Positions 15,986 to 24,502 are shown, counted from the first letter of the stretch. The stretch is 64,000 nt of DNA from Natronoarchaeum rubrum (GCF_024494695.1 NZ_JANHDP010000001.1:310001-374000); one strand, 5' to 3'. Numbers and translations are program-made. Notes: generated from the letters alone by a model not told the origin.

Positions 15986-17953
15986 TCACTCCGGGCGCTT
16001 GCGCACGTCGCCGAACTCGAAGCGGGCGCCGCCCGAGTCGCTCTCGGTCGCCTCGACCGTCCAGCCGTGTGCGCTGGCGACTTCCCTGACCACCCAGAGG
16101 CCGATGCCCAGCCCTTCGTCGGACGTGGTAAACGACGACTCGAACGCGTGCTCGCGGATCTCCTCGGGCATCCCAGGTCCGTCGTCCTCGACGTAGAACC
16201 CGGTCGATCGGGCCGGGCCGTCCTGATCGTCGGCGTCTGGCGCCGACTGGTCGAGTAGTCCGACCCGGATCGTCACGTCCGCGGCGCCGTGCTGGATCGA
16301 GTTCCGGAACAGGTTCTCCAACTGTCGGAGCAGCCGCGATCGGTCCGCCGCGAGCGGCCCGGAGTCGACGATCTCCAGCGTGGCGTCGCCCGTCGAGACG
16401 GTCGACCAGGCGTCCTCGGCGACGCCCCGAAGCGTCACCTGCTGGGTCTCGGTGACCGTCTGGCCGTGGCGCGCGAGCGCGAGTACGTCGCCGATGATGT
16501 CTTCCATCCGATCGAGCGCGTCGCGGACGTTGTTCAGGGCGTCGCTCTCGCCGACCCGCTCGGCCACGATGTCGAGGTACCCCTGCGCGACCGACAGCGG
16601 GTTGCGAAGGTCGTGGCTGACGATGCTGGCGAACGCTTCGAGGCGCTCGTTCTGGCGTTCGAGTTCGCGCTCGCGCTTTTTGCGCTCGGTGATGTCGCGG
16701 ATGACGCCGACGGTGCCGCCGAACTCGTCGTGGTCGCGCGGCAACAGCGCGATCTGGTTCTCACAGGGAACGGTCGTCCCGTCCTTACACTCGATCGTTA
16801 TCTCCAGGGCCTCCGTCTCGTCGTCGGCGTCCCGGAGCCGGTCGATCGTCTCGCGGCGCCGCTCGACGTCGGCGTCGTCGAGCAGGATCGAGACGTGTTC
16901 GCCGAGCAGGCCCTCTCTGGTGTAGCCCGTCATCTCCAGCAGGCCGTTGTTGACGGTCATGAAGTGGCCGCCCGAGTCGAGCGCGTACATCCCGTCGCCG
17001 ACCGTCTCGACGAGGCGCTCGTACCGCCGGAGCACGCGCTCTTGCTGGTCGTACTCGCCGCGGATCGCCATCGTGTCGAGCACGTGGGCGGTCGTCTCGC
17101 CGACCTCGCTGATCGCGCTGCGGTCGACCCCGCGGAGTCCGCCGTCGGCGTCCGCGTAGACGCCGAGGACGCCGCGGAGTTCGCCGTCGGCGGTCAGCGG
17201 GACGAACATCGCGGCGGTACAGCCCCGCTCGACGGCGGCGTCCCGCCAGGGAACGTCTTCCGCGTGGGCCGCGATGTCCTCGACGACCTGCGTCTCGCGG
17301 GTCCGCAGCAGGCGTTCGAGCACTGTCGAGGTCGGCCCGGTCCCGATGCCGAACGTCGTCGAGGTCGGCCAGTCGTCGGCCGCCGCGCTGGTCACCCAGG
17401 GGACGACCTGGCGCTCGCCCGGGTCGTACTCGCCGACCCACGCGAACGCGTAGCGCCCGCCCATCGTGAGCTGGTCGCAGACCGCGTGTTCGATGTCCAT
17501 CGGTGACGTGGCGTCGACGAGCCCGCGCCTCACGTCCCGGACGACGTCCTCGGGCCTGTTGCCCCCGGGCGGACCGTCGTCGCCCGGCTCGGCGACGACG
17601 GCGTTGGCGACCCAGCCCCCGAACGCCTCGTCGTCGACGCCGTCGAGGAAGTCCACGACCTCCGCCAGCGCCGTTCCGCTCCCGTCCTCGGCGTCGTAGG
17701 GAGAGACGACGAGTACGGAGAGGTTCGGATGCCGCCGTCGGAAACTCGAAAACAGATCCGGCTGCTCCCGGAGCGTCGCCCGATCGGTAACGACGCAGTC
17801 CACGTCGCCGTCCTCGACGCGGTCGATCCCCTCGCCGGGGTCGGCGGTGCCGATCACGGTGATCCGGGGGTACGACCACTCCAGAGGCGCGGCGATCCGG
17901 TCAGCTGCGTCGGCGTCGACGCTCAGACAGAGGACGCGGTTGCCGTCGGTCAT
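15986..17953 (-). CDS. Sensor histidine kinase: degenerate receiver, GAF, PAS, HisKA, HATPase_c
   Basis: A 655-residue soluble kinase. Residues 1-100 look like a receiver-type fold (VDCVVTDRATL). A GAF domain follows (about 130-300; HAVCDQLTMGGRYAFAWVGEYD), then a PAS/PAC unit (about 310-420; GDGMYALDSGGHFMTVNNGLLEMTGY), HisKA with SHDLRNPLS carrying the phospho-His near residue 440, and an HATPase_c with the N box NLFRNSIQHG, G1 DDGPGMP and G2 GLGIGLWVVRE. No membrane segment is seen, so it senses a cytosolic signal. No receiver partner is adjacent. Confidence 0.93.
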   Translation of the reverse strand: MTDGNRVLCLSVDADAADRIAAPLEWSYPRITVIGTADPGEGIDRVEDGDVDCVVTDRATLREQPDLFSSFRRRHPNLSVLVVSPYDAEDGSGTALAEVVDFLDGVDDEAFGGWVANAVVAEPGDDGPPGGNRPEDVVRDVRRGLVDATSPMDIEHAVCDQLTMGGRYAFAWVGEYDPGERQVVPWVTSAAADDWPTSTTFGIGTGPTSTVLERLLRTRETQVVEDIAAHAEDVPWRDAAVERGCTAAMFVPLTADGELRGVLGVYADADGGLRGVDRSAISEVGETTAHVLDTMAIRGEYDQQERVLRRYERLVETVGDGMYALDSGGHFMTVNNGLLEMTGYTREGLLGEHVSILLDDADVERRRETIDRLRDADDETEALEITIECKDGTTVPCENQIALLPRDHDEFGGTVGVIRDITERKKRERELERQNERLEAFASIVSHDLRNPLSVAQGYLDIVAERVGESDALNNVRDALDRMEDIIGDVLALARHGQTVTETQQVTLRGVAEDAWSTVSTGDATLEIVDSGPLAADRSRLLRQLENLFRNSIQHGAADVTIRVGLLDQSAPDADDQDGPARSTGFYVEDDGPGMPEEIREHAFESSFTTSDEGLGIGLWVVREVASAHGWTVEATESDSGGARFEFGDVRKRPE

Positions 17954-18240
17954 CCCGACGTCACCACCCGGAACCGCCGTCGTCCGGCACGGTTCCTGCA
18001 GGTCATTGCGTGTCAGTCGCGAGGGAACATCGAGTAATAATCCTTTTTGTTCCGTTCATCGCTGTCTACGTGCTGATCAACCGTGTGTGAGTACGCATCA
18101 TTCCTCGATCGATCTATTCTTCCCGAATATTTCTAGCGTCCGTTCCCTCCATAGCCACATTTGCGCAATTACCGTTACGAATCGGTGTGTCGCAGCCCCG
18201 CGCTTATGTTCTGGGAGCGCGACGATTCAAACGAAAACGG
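17954..18240. other. AT-rich intergenic region
   Basis: This 287-bp divergent region holds no convincing gene. A minus-strand TATA-like stretch (ggattattactcg, near 18035-18046) would serve the sensor kinase with a leader of about 60 nt. The half nearer the plus-strand PRC-like gene is unusually AT-rich. Confidence 0.5.
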
Positions 18241-18498
18241 ATGACCAGCGATCGCTCCGACGCGACCGAACGGGACGTGGGGAAGCCGATCGTCGACGCT
18301 GACGAGAATTCCTTGGGACGAGTCGCGGGCGTCACCGGTAACGAGATCGAAGTGGATCCGGATCCGGATCTGCTCGACCGCGTCAAGGCCCGGTTCGGTT
18401 GGAAGGATCGCGACGGCGACACCTATCGGATCGACGCCGACCGCGTCAAAACGGTGACCGACGACGAGGTCGTGGCGCGGGCGCCGCGACCTGACTGA
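18241..18498 (+). CDS. PRC-barrel-like small protein
   Basis: An 85-residue protein. DVGKPIVDADENSLGRVAGVTGNEIEVDPDPDLLDRVKARFGW, with the strand pair around a Gly-Arg-Val turn, followed by YRIDADRVKTVTDDEVVAR, is the compact beta-barrel pattern of PRC domains, known in photosynthetic reaction-centre H subunits and RimM. No enzyme motif is present. The ATG at 18241 is preferred over a GTG 18 codons upstream. It lies just upstream of dpsA on the same strand, but dpsA has its own promoter. Confidence 0.7.
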   Translation: MTSDRSDATERDVGKPIVDADENSLGRVAGVTGNEIEVDPDPDLLDRVKARFGWKDRDGDTYRIDADRVKTVTDDEVVARAPRPD

Positions 18499-18589
18499 TC
18501 GGCGTCACCGCGTCGAATTGACCTCGACAGATTCTTTTCCGCCGAATAATTTTTTAGGGTTGCCAAAGAAGTCTTTTCGTATAGGGAAT

Positions 18590-18598
18590 CTTTAATAG
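18590..18598 (+). promoter_or_regulatory. TATA box of dpsA, with an upstream AT element
   Basis: The element ctttaatag lies 27-35 bp before the ATG at 18625, predicting a near-leaderless mRNA. Upstream at 18548-18567 the stretch attttttagggttgcc contains a single TTAGG half-site like those in the DtxR-type palindrome at 19484, but no second arm, so iron control is only suggested. Confidence 0.55.
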
Positions 18599-18624
18599 GG
18601 TGGCGAACGAACGTATCGAACGCA

Positions 18625-19158
18625 ATGAGCACCCAGAAGCCCGTCCGTCAGGAGTACGGTACCGTCGAGGAGAACGCCCTTCGGATCGACGAGGACAAGG
18701 CCGAACAGCTCATCGACGCGCTGAACACCGACCTCGCGGCGACCGAGGTGCTGTACCACCAGCTTCGCAAGCACCACTGGACGGTCCACGGCGCCGAGTA
18801 CCGCGACCTCCACCTGTTCTACCAGGAGGCGTACGAAACCGCCAGCGAGGGTGCCGACCACATCGCCGAGCGCGTCCAGGCGCTGGGCGGCGTCCCCACG
18901 AGCCGGCCCGCGGACTTCCAGGAGCGCTCGCCCGTCGAGCCCGAACCCGAGGACATCTACGAGGTCCGCACGATGATGAAAAACGACGAGGAGATGTACG
19001 GCGACATCATCGAGCGGGTCCGCGAGCACATCGAACTCGCGGAGAACCTCGGCGACTACGCGACTTCGGAGTTGCTCCGCGAGCAGCTCGAGGACCTCGA
19101 GGAGTTCGCCCACGAGATCGAGCACTTCCTCGCGGAAGACTCCCTCACCAAGTGGTGA
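18625..19158 (+). CDS. dpsA: DNA starvation/ferritin-like protein DpsA
   Basis: A 177-residue Dps-family dodecameric ferritin that stores iron and protects DNA by oxidising Fe2+ with H2O2. The interface ferroxidase ligands line up as H51 (HHWTVHG), H63 (DLHLF), D78 and E82 (GADHIAERV); the position of one further Dps acidic ligand is Q67. The acidic C-terminal helices are typical of halobacterial DpsA. It has its own promoter, and a small CxxC protein gene behind a DtxR-type palindrome lies downstream on the other strand. Confidence 0.94.
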   Translation: MSTQKPVRQEYGTVEENALRIDEDKAEQLIDALNTDLAATEVLYHQLRKHHWTVHGAEYRDLHLFYQEAYETASEGADHIAERVQALGGVPTSRPADFQERSPVEPEPEDIYEVRTMMKNDEEMYGDIIERVREHIELAENLGDYATSELLREQLEDLEEFAHEIEHFLAEDSLTKW

Positions 19159-19306
19159 GCTGACGGCGCGGCGCCGCCCGTAGACGAGTCGACGTCTCTT
19201 TCACCCGCGCGGGCAGCTATCGATCGTTCGATATTCCGGAGCAGTCTCCTCGGTGCCTCTATCTCACTATCCGGCCCGTCGAGAGCAGAGCGTCAGGAAG
19301 AAGCAG

Positions 19307-19474
19307 CTAGCGCTCGGGCGTTACTGCGAGGTCGGTTGCGATCCAGGCGTCGTTGTTGTCCTGCTCGGTGAAGACCGTCTTGCCCGGACAGGTCTCACAG
19401 GCGGCTACGACGTGGTCGTCCGCTTCCTCCTCGTCGACGGTTTGCGTACGTTCGGTGTCGGCCTCGGCGTCCAT
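19307..19474 (-). CDS. 55-residue Cys-pair protein behind a metal-repressor-like box
   Basis: This short gene is read directly from the sequence: ATG at 19474, TAG at 19307-19309, 55 residues. The N-terminus is acidic (MDAEADTERTQTVDEEEADD), followed by VVAACETCPGKTVF with one CxxC pair, and a C-terminal strand-like AWIATDLAV. Composition is halophilic. Its promoter has a TATA-like tttaga and a perfect TTAGGC-GG-GCCTAA palindrome between the TATA and the start codon. It may be a small metal-binding or redox protein induced when iron or manganese is low; function is unknown. Confidence 0.7.
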   Translation of the reverse strand: MDAEADTERTQTVDEEEADDHVVAACETCPGKTVFTEQDNNDAWIATDLAVTPER

Positions 19475-19483
19475 CGAGTTTGA

Positions 19484-19523
19484 TTAGGCGGGCCTAAATC
19501 TAAAAGGGTTTTGGTCTGCCTAA
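19484..19523 (-). promoter_or_regulatory. DtxR/SirR-type operator pair with TATA box
   Basis: TTAGGCGGGCCTAA at 19484-19497 is a perfect palindrome of the DtxR/IdeR/MntR type (arms TTAGGC and GCCTAA, 2-bp spacer). A degenerate copy, TTTGGTCTGCCTAA, lies at 19510-19523, centre-to-centre 26 bp. A minus-strand TATA-like cttttagat sits between them. The arrangement suits metal-dependent repression of the 55-residue gene; thiI, divergent, starts about 80 bp away behind its own TATA. Confidence 0.7.
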
Positions 19524-19605
19524 GTTTCTGGCAGTGGAGACGATCCGATCGCGCCACGACGCGGCGTCCAAAGCGCGTATATCCTACCGCCGAGTACGGG
19601 CGGGC

Positions 19606-20805
19606 ATGCAACCGCCGGGAGCGGACACGGTCCTCGTCCGCCACGGGGAACTCAACACCAAGAGCAGCAAGGTCCAGGGGGCCATGGAGCGGCGCCTGAT
19701 CGCAAACCTCCAGGCGCTCGTCGCCGACCGGGGGATCGAGGGCGAGGTCGAGCGCCGCTGGTCGCGACCGCTGATCCACACCAGCGAAGCGCAGGTCGAC
19801 GCGGCCGTCGAAGCCGCCGCGAGCGCGCCGGGCGTCGTCTCGGCCAGCGCCGCCGTCGTCGTGCCGGCCGAGCGCGAACCGATCGAGGACGCGCTGGTTC
19901 GGGCCGCCCGCGAGCACTACGACGCGGGCGCGTTCGCGGTCCGGGGCCGCCGCGCCGATCGCGACGTGCCCTTCGACAGCGAGGACGTCCAGCGCTTCGG
20001 CGGCACGGCGATCTGGGAGAGCGTCGAGGACGAGTTCGAGCCCGAGGTCGACCTCGACGACCCCGACCTGGAGTTCTTCGTCGAGATCCGCGACGGCCAG
20101 GCGTTCATCTTTCTCGAAAAAGTGTCTGGGCCGGGCGGGCTTCCGGTCGGCACCCAGCAGCCGCTGGTCGCGCTGATCAGCGGCGGCATCGACTCGCCGG
20201 TCGCCGCGTTCGAGGTGCTGCGCCGCGGCAGTCCGATCGTCCCGGTCTACCTCGATCTGGGCGACTACGGCGGCGTCGACCACCGCGAGCGCGCCGTCGA
20301 GTCGGTCCGCACCCTGGCGTCGTACGCGCCGAACTACGAGTTCGACCTGCGCGTCGTCGACGCCGGCGAGACGGTCGACCTTCTCGCGCAGACGTTCGAG
20401 GAAGGTCGGATGCTCGCGTTCCGCCGGTACATGTACCGACTCGCCGAGCACGTCGCCGAAGAGACCGGCGCCGTCGGGATCGTGACGGGCGAGGCGATCG
20501 GCCAGAAATCCAGTCAGACCGCGATGAATCTCGGCGTGACGAGTCGAGCGACCGACCTGCCGATCCACCGACCGCTGCTGTCGGTGGACAAGCAAGAGCT
20601 GATCGAGCGCGCGAAAGACATCGGGACGTACTCGACGGCGACGATTCCGGCCGGCTGTAACCGGTTCGCGCCCGATCAGGCCGAGACGCACGGCCGCGCG
20701 GCGACGATCGAAGCCCGCGAACCCGACGACCTGTTCGAGCGCGCCGAGCGCGACGCCGCGGACGCCGAGGTTCTGGCACTGGGCCGCGGCGTCGACCCGG
20801 TCTGA
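19606..20805 (+). CDS. thiI: tRNA 4-thiouridine synthase ThiI
   Basis: A 399-residue cytosolic enzyme that adenylates U8 of tRNA and inserts sulfur. Order of parts: ferredoxin-like N-terminus (VLVRHGELNTKSSKV), THUMP domain (about 60-170), and PP-loop ATPase domain with SGGIDSPVA starting at residue 192 and GEAIGQKSSQT later. There is no C-terminal rhodanese domain, as usual in archaea. The ATG at 19606 is preceded by gcgtatatcc (19575-19584), so the mRNA is probably leaderless. It is divergent from the 55-residue gene. Confidence 0.95.
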   Translation: MQPPGADTVLVRHGELNTKSSKVQGAMERRLIANLQALVADRGIEGEVERRWSRPLIHTSEAQVDAAVEAAASAPGVVSASAAVVVPAEREPIEDALVRAAREHYDAGAFAVRGRRADRDVPFDSEDVQRFGGTAIWESVEDEFEPEVDLDDPDLEFFVEIRDGQAFIFLEKVSGPGGLPVGTQQPLVALISGGIDSPVAAFEVLRRGSPIVPVYLDLGDYGGVDHRERAVESVRTLASYAPNYEFDLRVVDAGETVDLLAQTFEEGRMLAFRRYMYRLAEHVAEETGAVGIVTGEAIGQKSSQTAMNLGVTSRATDLPIHRPLLSVDKQELIERAKDIGTYSTATIPAGCNRFAPDQAETHGRAATIEAREPDDLFERAERDAADAEVLALGRGVDPV

Positions 20806-20855
20806 ACGGTCGCGGTTCGCCCGCGGCGTCGGCGCCGTCTCGTAGCTGCGGTTCC

Positions 20856-21659
20856 TCAGAACGGCGGTCGCGAGAGCAGCGGCTTCACGCTCGACCCGAT
20901 CGCAAAGCGGAACCGCTCTTTGTCCTCGATCCCGCTGCCGGCGCCGGCCCGGGCGAACACGTTCTGGGTGTACGCGAGCTCAGCCACGTCGATTTCGGCC
21001 GGGAACTCCTCGGCGATGACGACCGCCTGCAACTGCGCTCCCGGTTCGACGGCGACGTCGGAGCCCGTCCAACCCGACGGGAGCTTCGGGTCGGAGGCGC
21101 AGTACTCGCCGGCGCTCTCGTAGCTGCGTCCGTCGCTGCCGACGAAGGAGAGACACTGGTTGCCCCGCCATCGAACAGTTCGGTCGCTCGCGTTCTCGAC
21201 GGTGAAGAACGCGACCGTCCGCTCGTCGCGCCCGTCCAGCATGTGTGAGGCGACGAACGCCCCCACGTCGGCGTCCTTGATCAGCGCGACCAGTCGCAAG
21301 GTCAGATACTGGCCGCGGAGTTCCAGCCCGACGCCGCTACAGCAGTTGACCGCCGACTGGTCGGCGTGCTCGGTGGGCTCGACAGCGGTCCCGCGGGTCG
21401 GCGCCGCCGCTCCTCCGGTTCTCGTCGCCGTTCCGCCGTCCGTCGAACGCCGCACCGAGCCGGCTCCGCTACCGGGGCGCGTTCCGCTCGCGGCGTCGCC
21501 GCGCTGGATCGCCTCGTAGGCCTCCTTGATCCGGATGAACGTCTCGGTGGAGCCGCCGTGGTCCGGATGGTGAGTCTTCATCAGTGTCCGGTACGCCTCG
21601 CGGACGCGCTCCTCGTTCGCCCCCGGATCCACGCCGAGAATGCTGTACGGACGATCCAT
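20856..21659 (-). CDS. J-domain protein with a C-terminal immunoglobulin-like domain
   Basis: A 267-residue protein. Residues 3-60 are a J domain with the HPD triad at 31-33 (THHPDHGG), which would stimulate an Hsp70. A Thr/Gly/Arg linker follows. Residues about 110-267 form an all-beta region with FVASHMLDGRDERTVAFFTVENASDRTVRW and VAVEPGAQLQAVVIAEEFP, resembling DUF4352/TRAGR-type beta sandwiches that are usually extracellular; there is no signal peptide or membrane helix here. A TTG start three codons upstream is possible. dnaK is not in the window. Confidence 0.8.
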   Translation of the reverse strand: MDRPYSILGVDPGANEERVREAYRTLMKTHHPDHGGSTETFIRIKEAYEAIQRGDAASGTRPGSGAGSVRRSTDGGTATRTGGAAAPTRGTAVEPTEHADQSAVNCCSGVGLELRGQYLTLRLVALIKDADVGAFVASHMLDGRDERTVAFFTVENASDRTVRWRGNQCLSFVGSDGRSYESAGEYCASDPKLPSGWTGSDVAVEPGAQLQAVVIAEEFPAEIDVAELAYTQNVFARAGAGSGIEDKERFRFAIGSSVKPLLSRPPF

Positions 21660-21685
21660 CTTAATCAAGTGCTCTATCCGAGAGC

Positions 21686-21698
21686 AAAAATATTTTTT
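21686..21698 (-). promoter_or_regulatory. TATA box of the J-domain gene
   Basis: On the minus strand, caaaaaatatttttgc is centred about 32 bp upstream of the ATG, giving a near-leaderless mRNA. Further upstream, ccaaaattatttgg (21776-21789) is a small perfect inverted repeat of unknown meaning. Confidence 0.6.
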
Positions 21699-21905
21699 GC
21701 ATAGATGTCGGAGCGCTATAATACGTGTCGTCGATCCAATCGTTTCGAGGAGTGGCTTCGTAGATCAGTCGTAGCCAAAATTATTTGGCACATGTATTGT
21801 ACGTATCCGTGACGATGTCGATACCGCCGTCACAGGTCGCAGCCAACGGGGGGTTCCGGGGCTACTCGCTTTGGGAAACTGATGAAAAAGCGTCTCGGGA
21901 CCGCT

Positions 21906-22175
21906 TCAGGCGGAGACGCTCTCGCAGTGCCAACCGGGGTCGACGCCGGTTCGCTCGAGCCGACTGGAGCGACAGGCCGGGCAGTAATCGGGCGTCTCGT
22001 TTTCGTTCCGAGGGACGTAGACCGCGCCGCCACATTCCACGCACGCGTCGTCGACGACCGTCGTGCAGTCCGCACAGAGGTTGAAGTCGTCGACCGTGAG
22101 GTCGCGCAGGGGTTCGAGTTTTTTGTCCAAGAGGTACTCGTCGATGACCGCCTGACAGTTGTGGCACGGTTGCAT
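21906..22175 (-). CDS. Double zinc-ribbon small protein (DUF7571 type)
   Basis: An 89-residue protein with four Cys pairs: CHNC (residues 4-7), CADC, CVEC and CPAC, consistent with two zinc knuckle sites. The stretch between the first two pairs (AVIDEYLLDKKLEPLRDLTVDDFN) is probably helical. Many halobacterial small zinc-finger proteins are thought to regulate or adapt other proteins; none of that is shown here. A TATA-like ggtatttggtag lies about 30 bp upstream. It is divergent from the peroxiredoxin gene. Confidence 0.78.
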   Translation of the reverse strand: MQPCHNCQAVIDEYLLDKKLEPLRDLTVDDFNLCADCTTVVDDACVECGGAVYVPRNENETPDYCPACRSSRLERTGVDPGWHCESVSA

Positions 22176-22346
22176 GTCGATCCAATTTGATGCATGTGAC
22201 CATCTACCAAATACCTGACGCCCACGGTAGCACTCTCACCCCGCAGAGAGCGATCCCGACCGCTGTCTCGATTGCTCGTCGAACCCCTCTCGCGCGAAGC
22301 GAGACCCGCGGTAGAACCTTTACTCGCTCGGCGCCGTATCTGTGGT

Positions 22347-22844
22347 ATGCTCGACGTAGGCGATTCGGCACCGGAGTTCACACTCCCGAAAGCGGGCGGC
22401 GACGCGTACAACGACATCGAACCGTTCGCGCTCACGGAAGCGCTCGGCGACGATCCAGTCGTCCTGGCGTTCTTCCCGGCGGCGTTCACCAGCGGCTGTA
22501 CCGCCGAGATGTGCGCCTTCCGGGATTCGATGCACCGCTTCGACGAACTCGACGCCGCAGTGTACGGGATCAGCGTCGATCTCCCGCCGGCCCAGAACGT
22601 CTGGATCATGCGGGAAGAGCTCAACTTCCCGATGATATCGGACTGGGATCACGAGATCATCCACGAGTACGGCGTCGTCAATCCCGAAATGTACGATCAG
22701 TTCGAGGCAGCCCGGCGGAGCATCTTCGTTCTCGACGCCGCGGGGACGATCACGTACCGCTGGGTCGAGAGCGACGGCGAGACGGACTTTGCGGCAGTCG
22801 TCGAGACCGTTCGGGAAGCTGTGGCCGAGACGACCACCGCTTGA
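22347..22844 (+). CDS. Peroxiredoxin (AhpC/TSA, BCP-like)
   Basis: A 165-residue thioredoxin-fold enzyme that reduces peroxides. The peroxidatic Cys is C51 in FTSGCTAEMCAF, and C56 five residues later sits where atypical two-Cys BCP/PrxQ enzymes have the resolving Cys. The N-terminal GDSAPEFTLPKAGGD and C-terminal RRSIFVLDAAGTITYRW are family marks. The start at 22347 is preceded by acctttactcg, a TATA-like element about 30 bp upstream. Nearby oxidative-stress genes include dpsA. Confidence 0.92.
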   Translation: MLDVGDSAPEFTLPKAGGDAYNDIEPFALTEALGDDPVVLAFFPAAFTSGCTAEMCAFRDSMHRFDELDAAVYGISVDLPPAQNVWIMREELNFPMISDWDHEIIHEYGVVNPEMYDQFEAARRSIFVLDAAGTITYRWVESDGETDFAAVVETVREAVAETTTA

Positions 22845-22922
22845 CTGTGCGCGGCACGTCCGACCGCCGCCTCGCGGATCGACTGCACGCCGTCCCGTCG
22901 CGCTCTATACCGGAATGTCTGG

Positions 22923-23849
22923 TCAGTCGTTCGGAACGGGACGACTCTTCGGTCTGTGTCGACGCCCGCCGTCGAGGTACGTCGAGAGCGTCGTCAGATC
23001 CGACATCTCGTACCCGAACGCCCCGACATCGTTGTGATCGGTGACGTTGGACATCTTCAGCGCCCGCGCCTGATCGACGCCGAGGGGGATCGACGGGATC
23101 GGGTCGACGGCGTACAGCGCGACCGTCGCGAGCCCCATCGGCACCGGAACGATCTCCACTGATTTTCCGTCGGCCTCGTAGAGCATGCGGGTGACCTCCC
23201 CGAACGAGAGTACCTCGGGACCGCCCAGCTCGTACACCTCGCCGTCGTACGCGTCGTCTTCGATGCCGTCCGCGAAGATCTCCGCGCAGTCCCCGATCCA
23301 GATCGGCTGGAATCGGGGGCGGTCCCCGCCGTCCGGGAGCGCTGTCACGTACGGCGTGGTGTGGCGCCTGACGAAGGTGAACGTCTCGCTGCCCTCGCCG
23401 AAGATGAACGACGGCCGGAAGACGATCCAGTCGAGTTCCGAGTAGCGGACGATTTTCTCGCCGAGTCCCTGGGTCCGCCAGTAGGCGGTATCGCCGTTCG
23501 GATCCGCGCCGAGCGAACTCATCTCGACGAACTTCGAGATACCGTGTTCTTCCGCGGCCTCGACGGCGTTGATCGACCCCCCGATGCAGACGCTGTCGTG
23601 GCTGGTCTCCTTCGGCGGCTGGTGCAGCGGCGGCAGCGCCGCGAGGTTCACCGCGACATCTTTTCCCTCGAACGCGCCCTCGATGGACTCATAGTCGGTC
23701 ACGTCGCCCTCCGCAAGTTCGACCGCGTCGGGCAGGACCGACGGGTCGGGCGTTCGCGACAGTGAGGTGACGTCGTGGCCGCGATAGAGAAGCTCCGCGC
23801 AGAGGTGTCGGCCGACGAAGCCGTCGCCGCCGGTGACGAGGACGTTCAT
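22923..23849 (-). CDS. NAD(P)-binding SDR, NDUFA9-like
   Basis: A 308-residue extended/atypical SDR. MNVLVTGGDGFVGRHL carries the TGxxGFxG loop; EGAFEGKDVAVNLAALPPLH and FVEMSSLGA are later strands. The region GLGEKIVRYSELDWIVFRPSFIFGEG and the C-terminal LSFGEVTRMLYEA segment match the complex I NDUFA9-like group, whose archaeal members are lone enzymes of unknown substrate. It converges with the peroxiredoxin gene. The ATG at 23849 starts the dinucleotide strand. Confidence 0.85.
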   Translation of the reverse strand: MNVLVTGGDGFVGRHLCAELLYRGHDVTSLSRTPDPSVLPDAVELAEGDVTDYESIEGAFEGKDVAVNLAALPPLHQPPKETSHDSVCIGGSINAVEAAEEHGISKFVEMSSLGADPNGDTAYWRTQGLGEKIVRYSELDWIVFRPSFIFGEGSETFTFVRRHTTPYVTALPDGGDRPRFQPIWIGDCAEIFADGIEDDAYDGEVYELGGPEVLSFGEVTRMLYEADGKSVEIVPVPMGLATVALYAVDPIPSIPLGVDQARALKMSNVTDHNDVGAFGYEMSDLTTLSTYLDGGRRHRPKSRPVPND

Positions 23850-23960
23850 ACCGGCAGTACGCGGAGACCGGGTGTAAAACACCGGTGCGCCGCGGCTGCT
23901 GAAGGTGGAACTGACCGACGACCTCCGAAGCGGTGCTGATCATCGATGCCGCCTTTTCAT

Positions 23961-23981
23961 AATTGTGCGAATAGCACAATT
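23961..23981. promoter_or_regulatory. Inverted repeat upstream of the DUF302/copper oxidase operon
   Basis: AATTGTGC-GAATA-GCACAATT is a perfect 8-bp inverted repeat with a 5-bp spacer in an AT island. A TATA-like ggaaaatatcg begins about 10 bp downstream at 23991. The layout is that of an operator next to a promoter; the cognate regulator is unknown. Confidence 0.5.
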
Positions 23982-24118
23982 AGTTGGCTGGAAAATATCG
24001 ACAGGTTCCGGTGGTGTCGGGATGGATCTTTTTGCTATCCGGCTGCATAGTATCGCCTTTTGGGGAACTAAGTTCTTTGCCGCAACACTCATCACTGATC
24101 GAAGCCGACTTGTGTAGT

Positions 24119-24502
24119 ATGGACTATACTGTGAGCAAGAAGGTCGACGGTGAGTTCGACTCGGTCGTCGAGAAGACGGTCGATGCCCTCGAGGACGCGG
24201 GATTCGGCGTCCTCAGCGACATCGACGTCCGAGCGACGTTCGCGAAGAAACTCGACGAGGAGTTCCGGCAGTACCGCATCCTCGGCGCCTGCAACCCGGG
24301 TCTCGCCCGCCAGGGGCTCGACGCCGATATCGAACTCGGCGCGCTGTTGCCGTGCAACGTCGTCGTCTACGAGAGCGACGACGACATCGTCGTGAGCGCC
24401 GTCGACCCGGAGCGACTCCTGGGCGTCGCCGACGACCCCGACCTCGACGCTGTTGCGGAGGACGCCGCCGACCGATTCGACCGCGCGCTGGGTGATCTGT
24501 GA
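24119..24502 (+). CDS. DUF302-family protein
   Basis: A 127-residue protein with the DUF302 pattern: YTVSKKVDGEFDSVVEKTVDALEDAGFGVLSDIDVRATFAKKLDEEF, then YRILGACNPGLARQGLDADIELGALLPCNVVVYE, where GACNP and LLPCNV hold the two conserved Cys residues. These small alpha/beta proteins often sit near copper or sulfur genes. The stop overlaps the GTG start of the multicopper oxidase by four bases (GTGA), so the two are co-translated. Confidence 0.87.
   Translation: MDYTVSKKVDGEFDSVVEKTVDALEDAGFGVLSDIDVRATFAKKLDEEFRQYRILGACNPGLARQGLDADIELGALLPCNVVVYESDDDIVVSAVDPERLLGVADDPDLDAVAEDAADRFDRALGDL

Noticed and set aside
16289..17506. 405-codon plus-strand frame within the sensor kinase
   Set aside because: The opposite strand encodes clear GAF, PAS, HisKA and HATPase motifs; the antisense product has no recognisable domain and is Arg/Val-rich.
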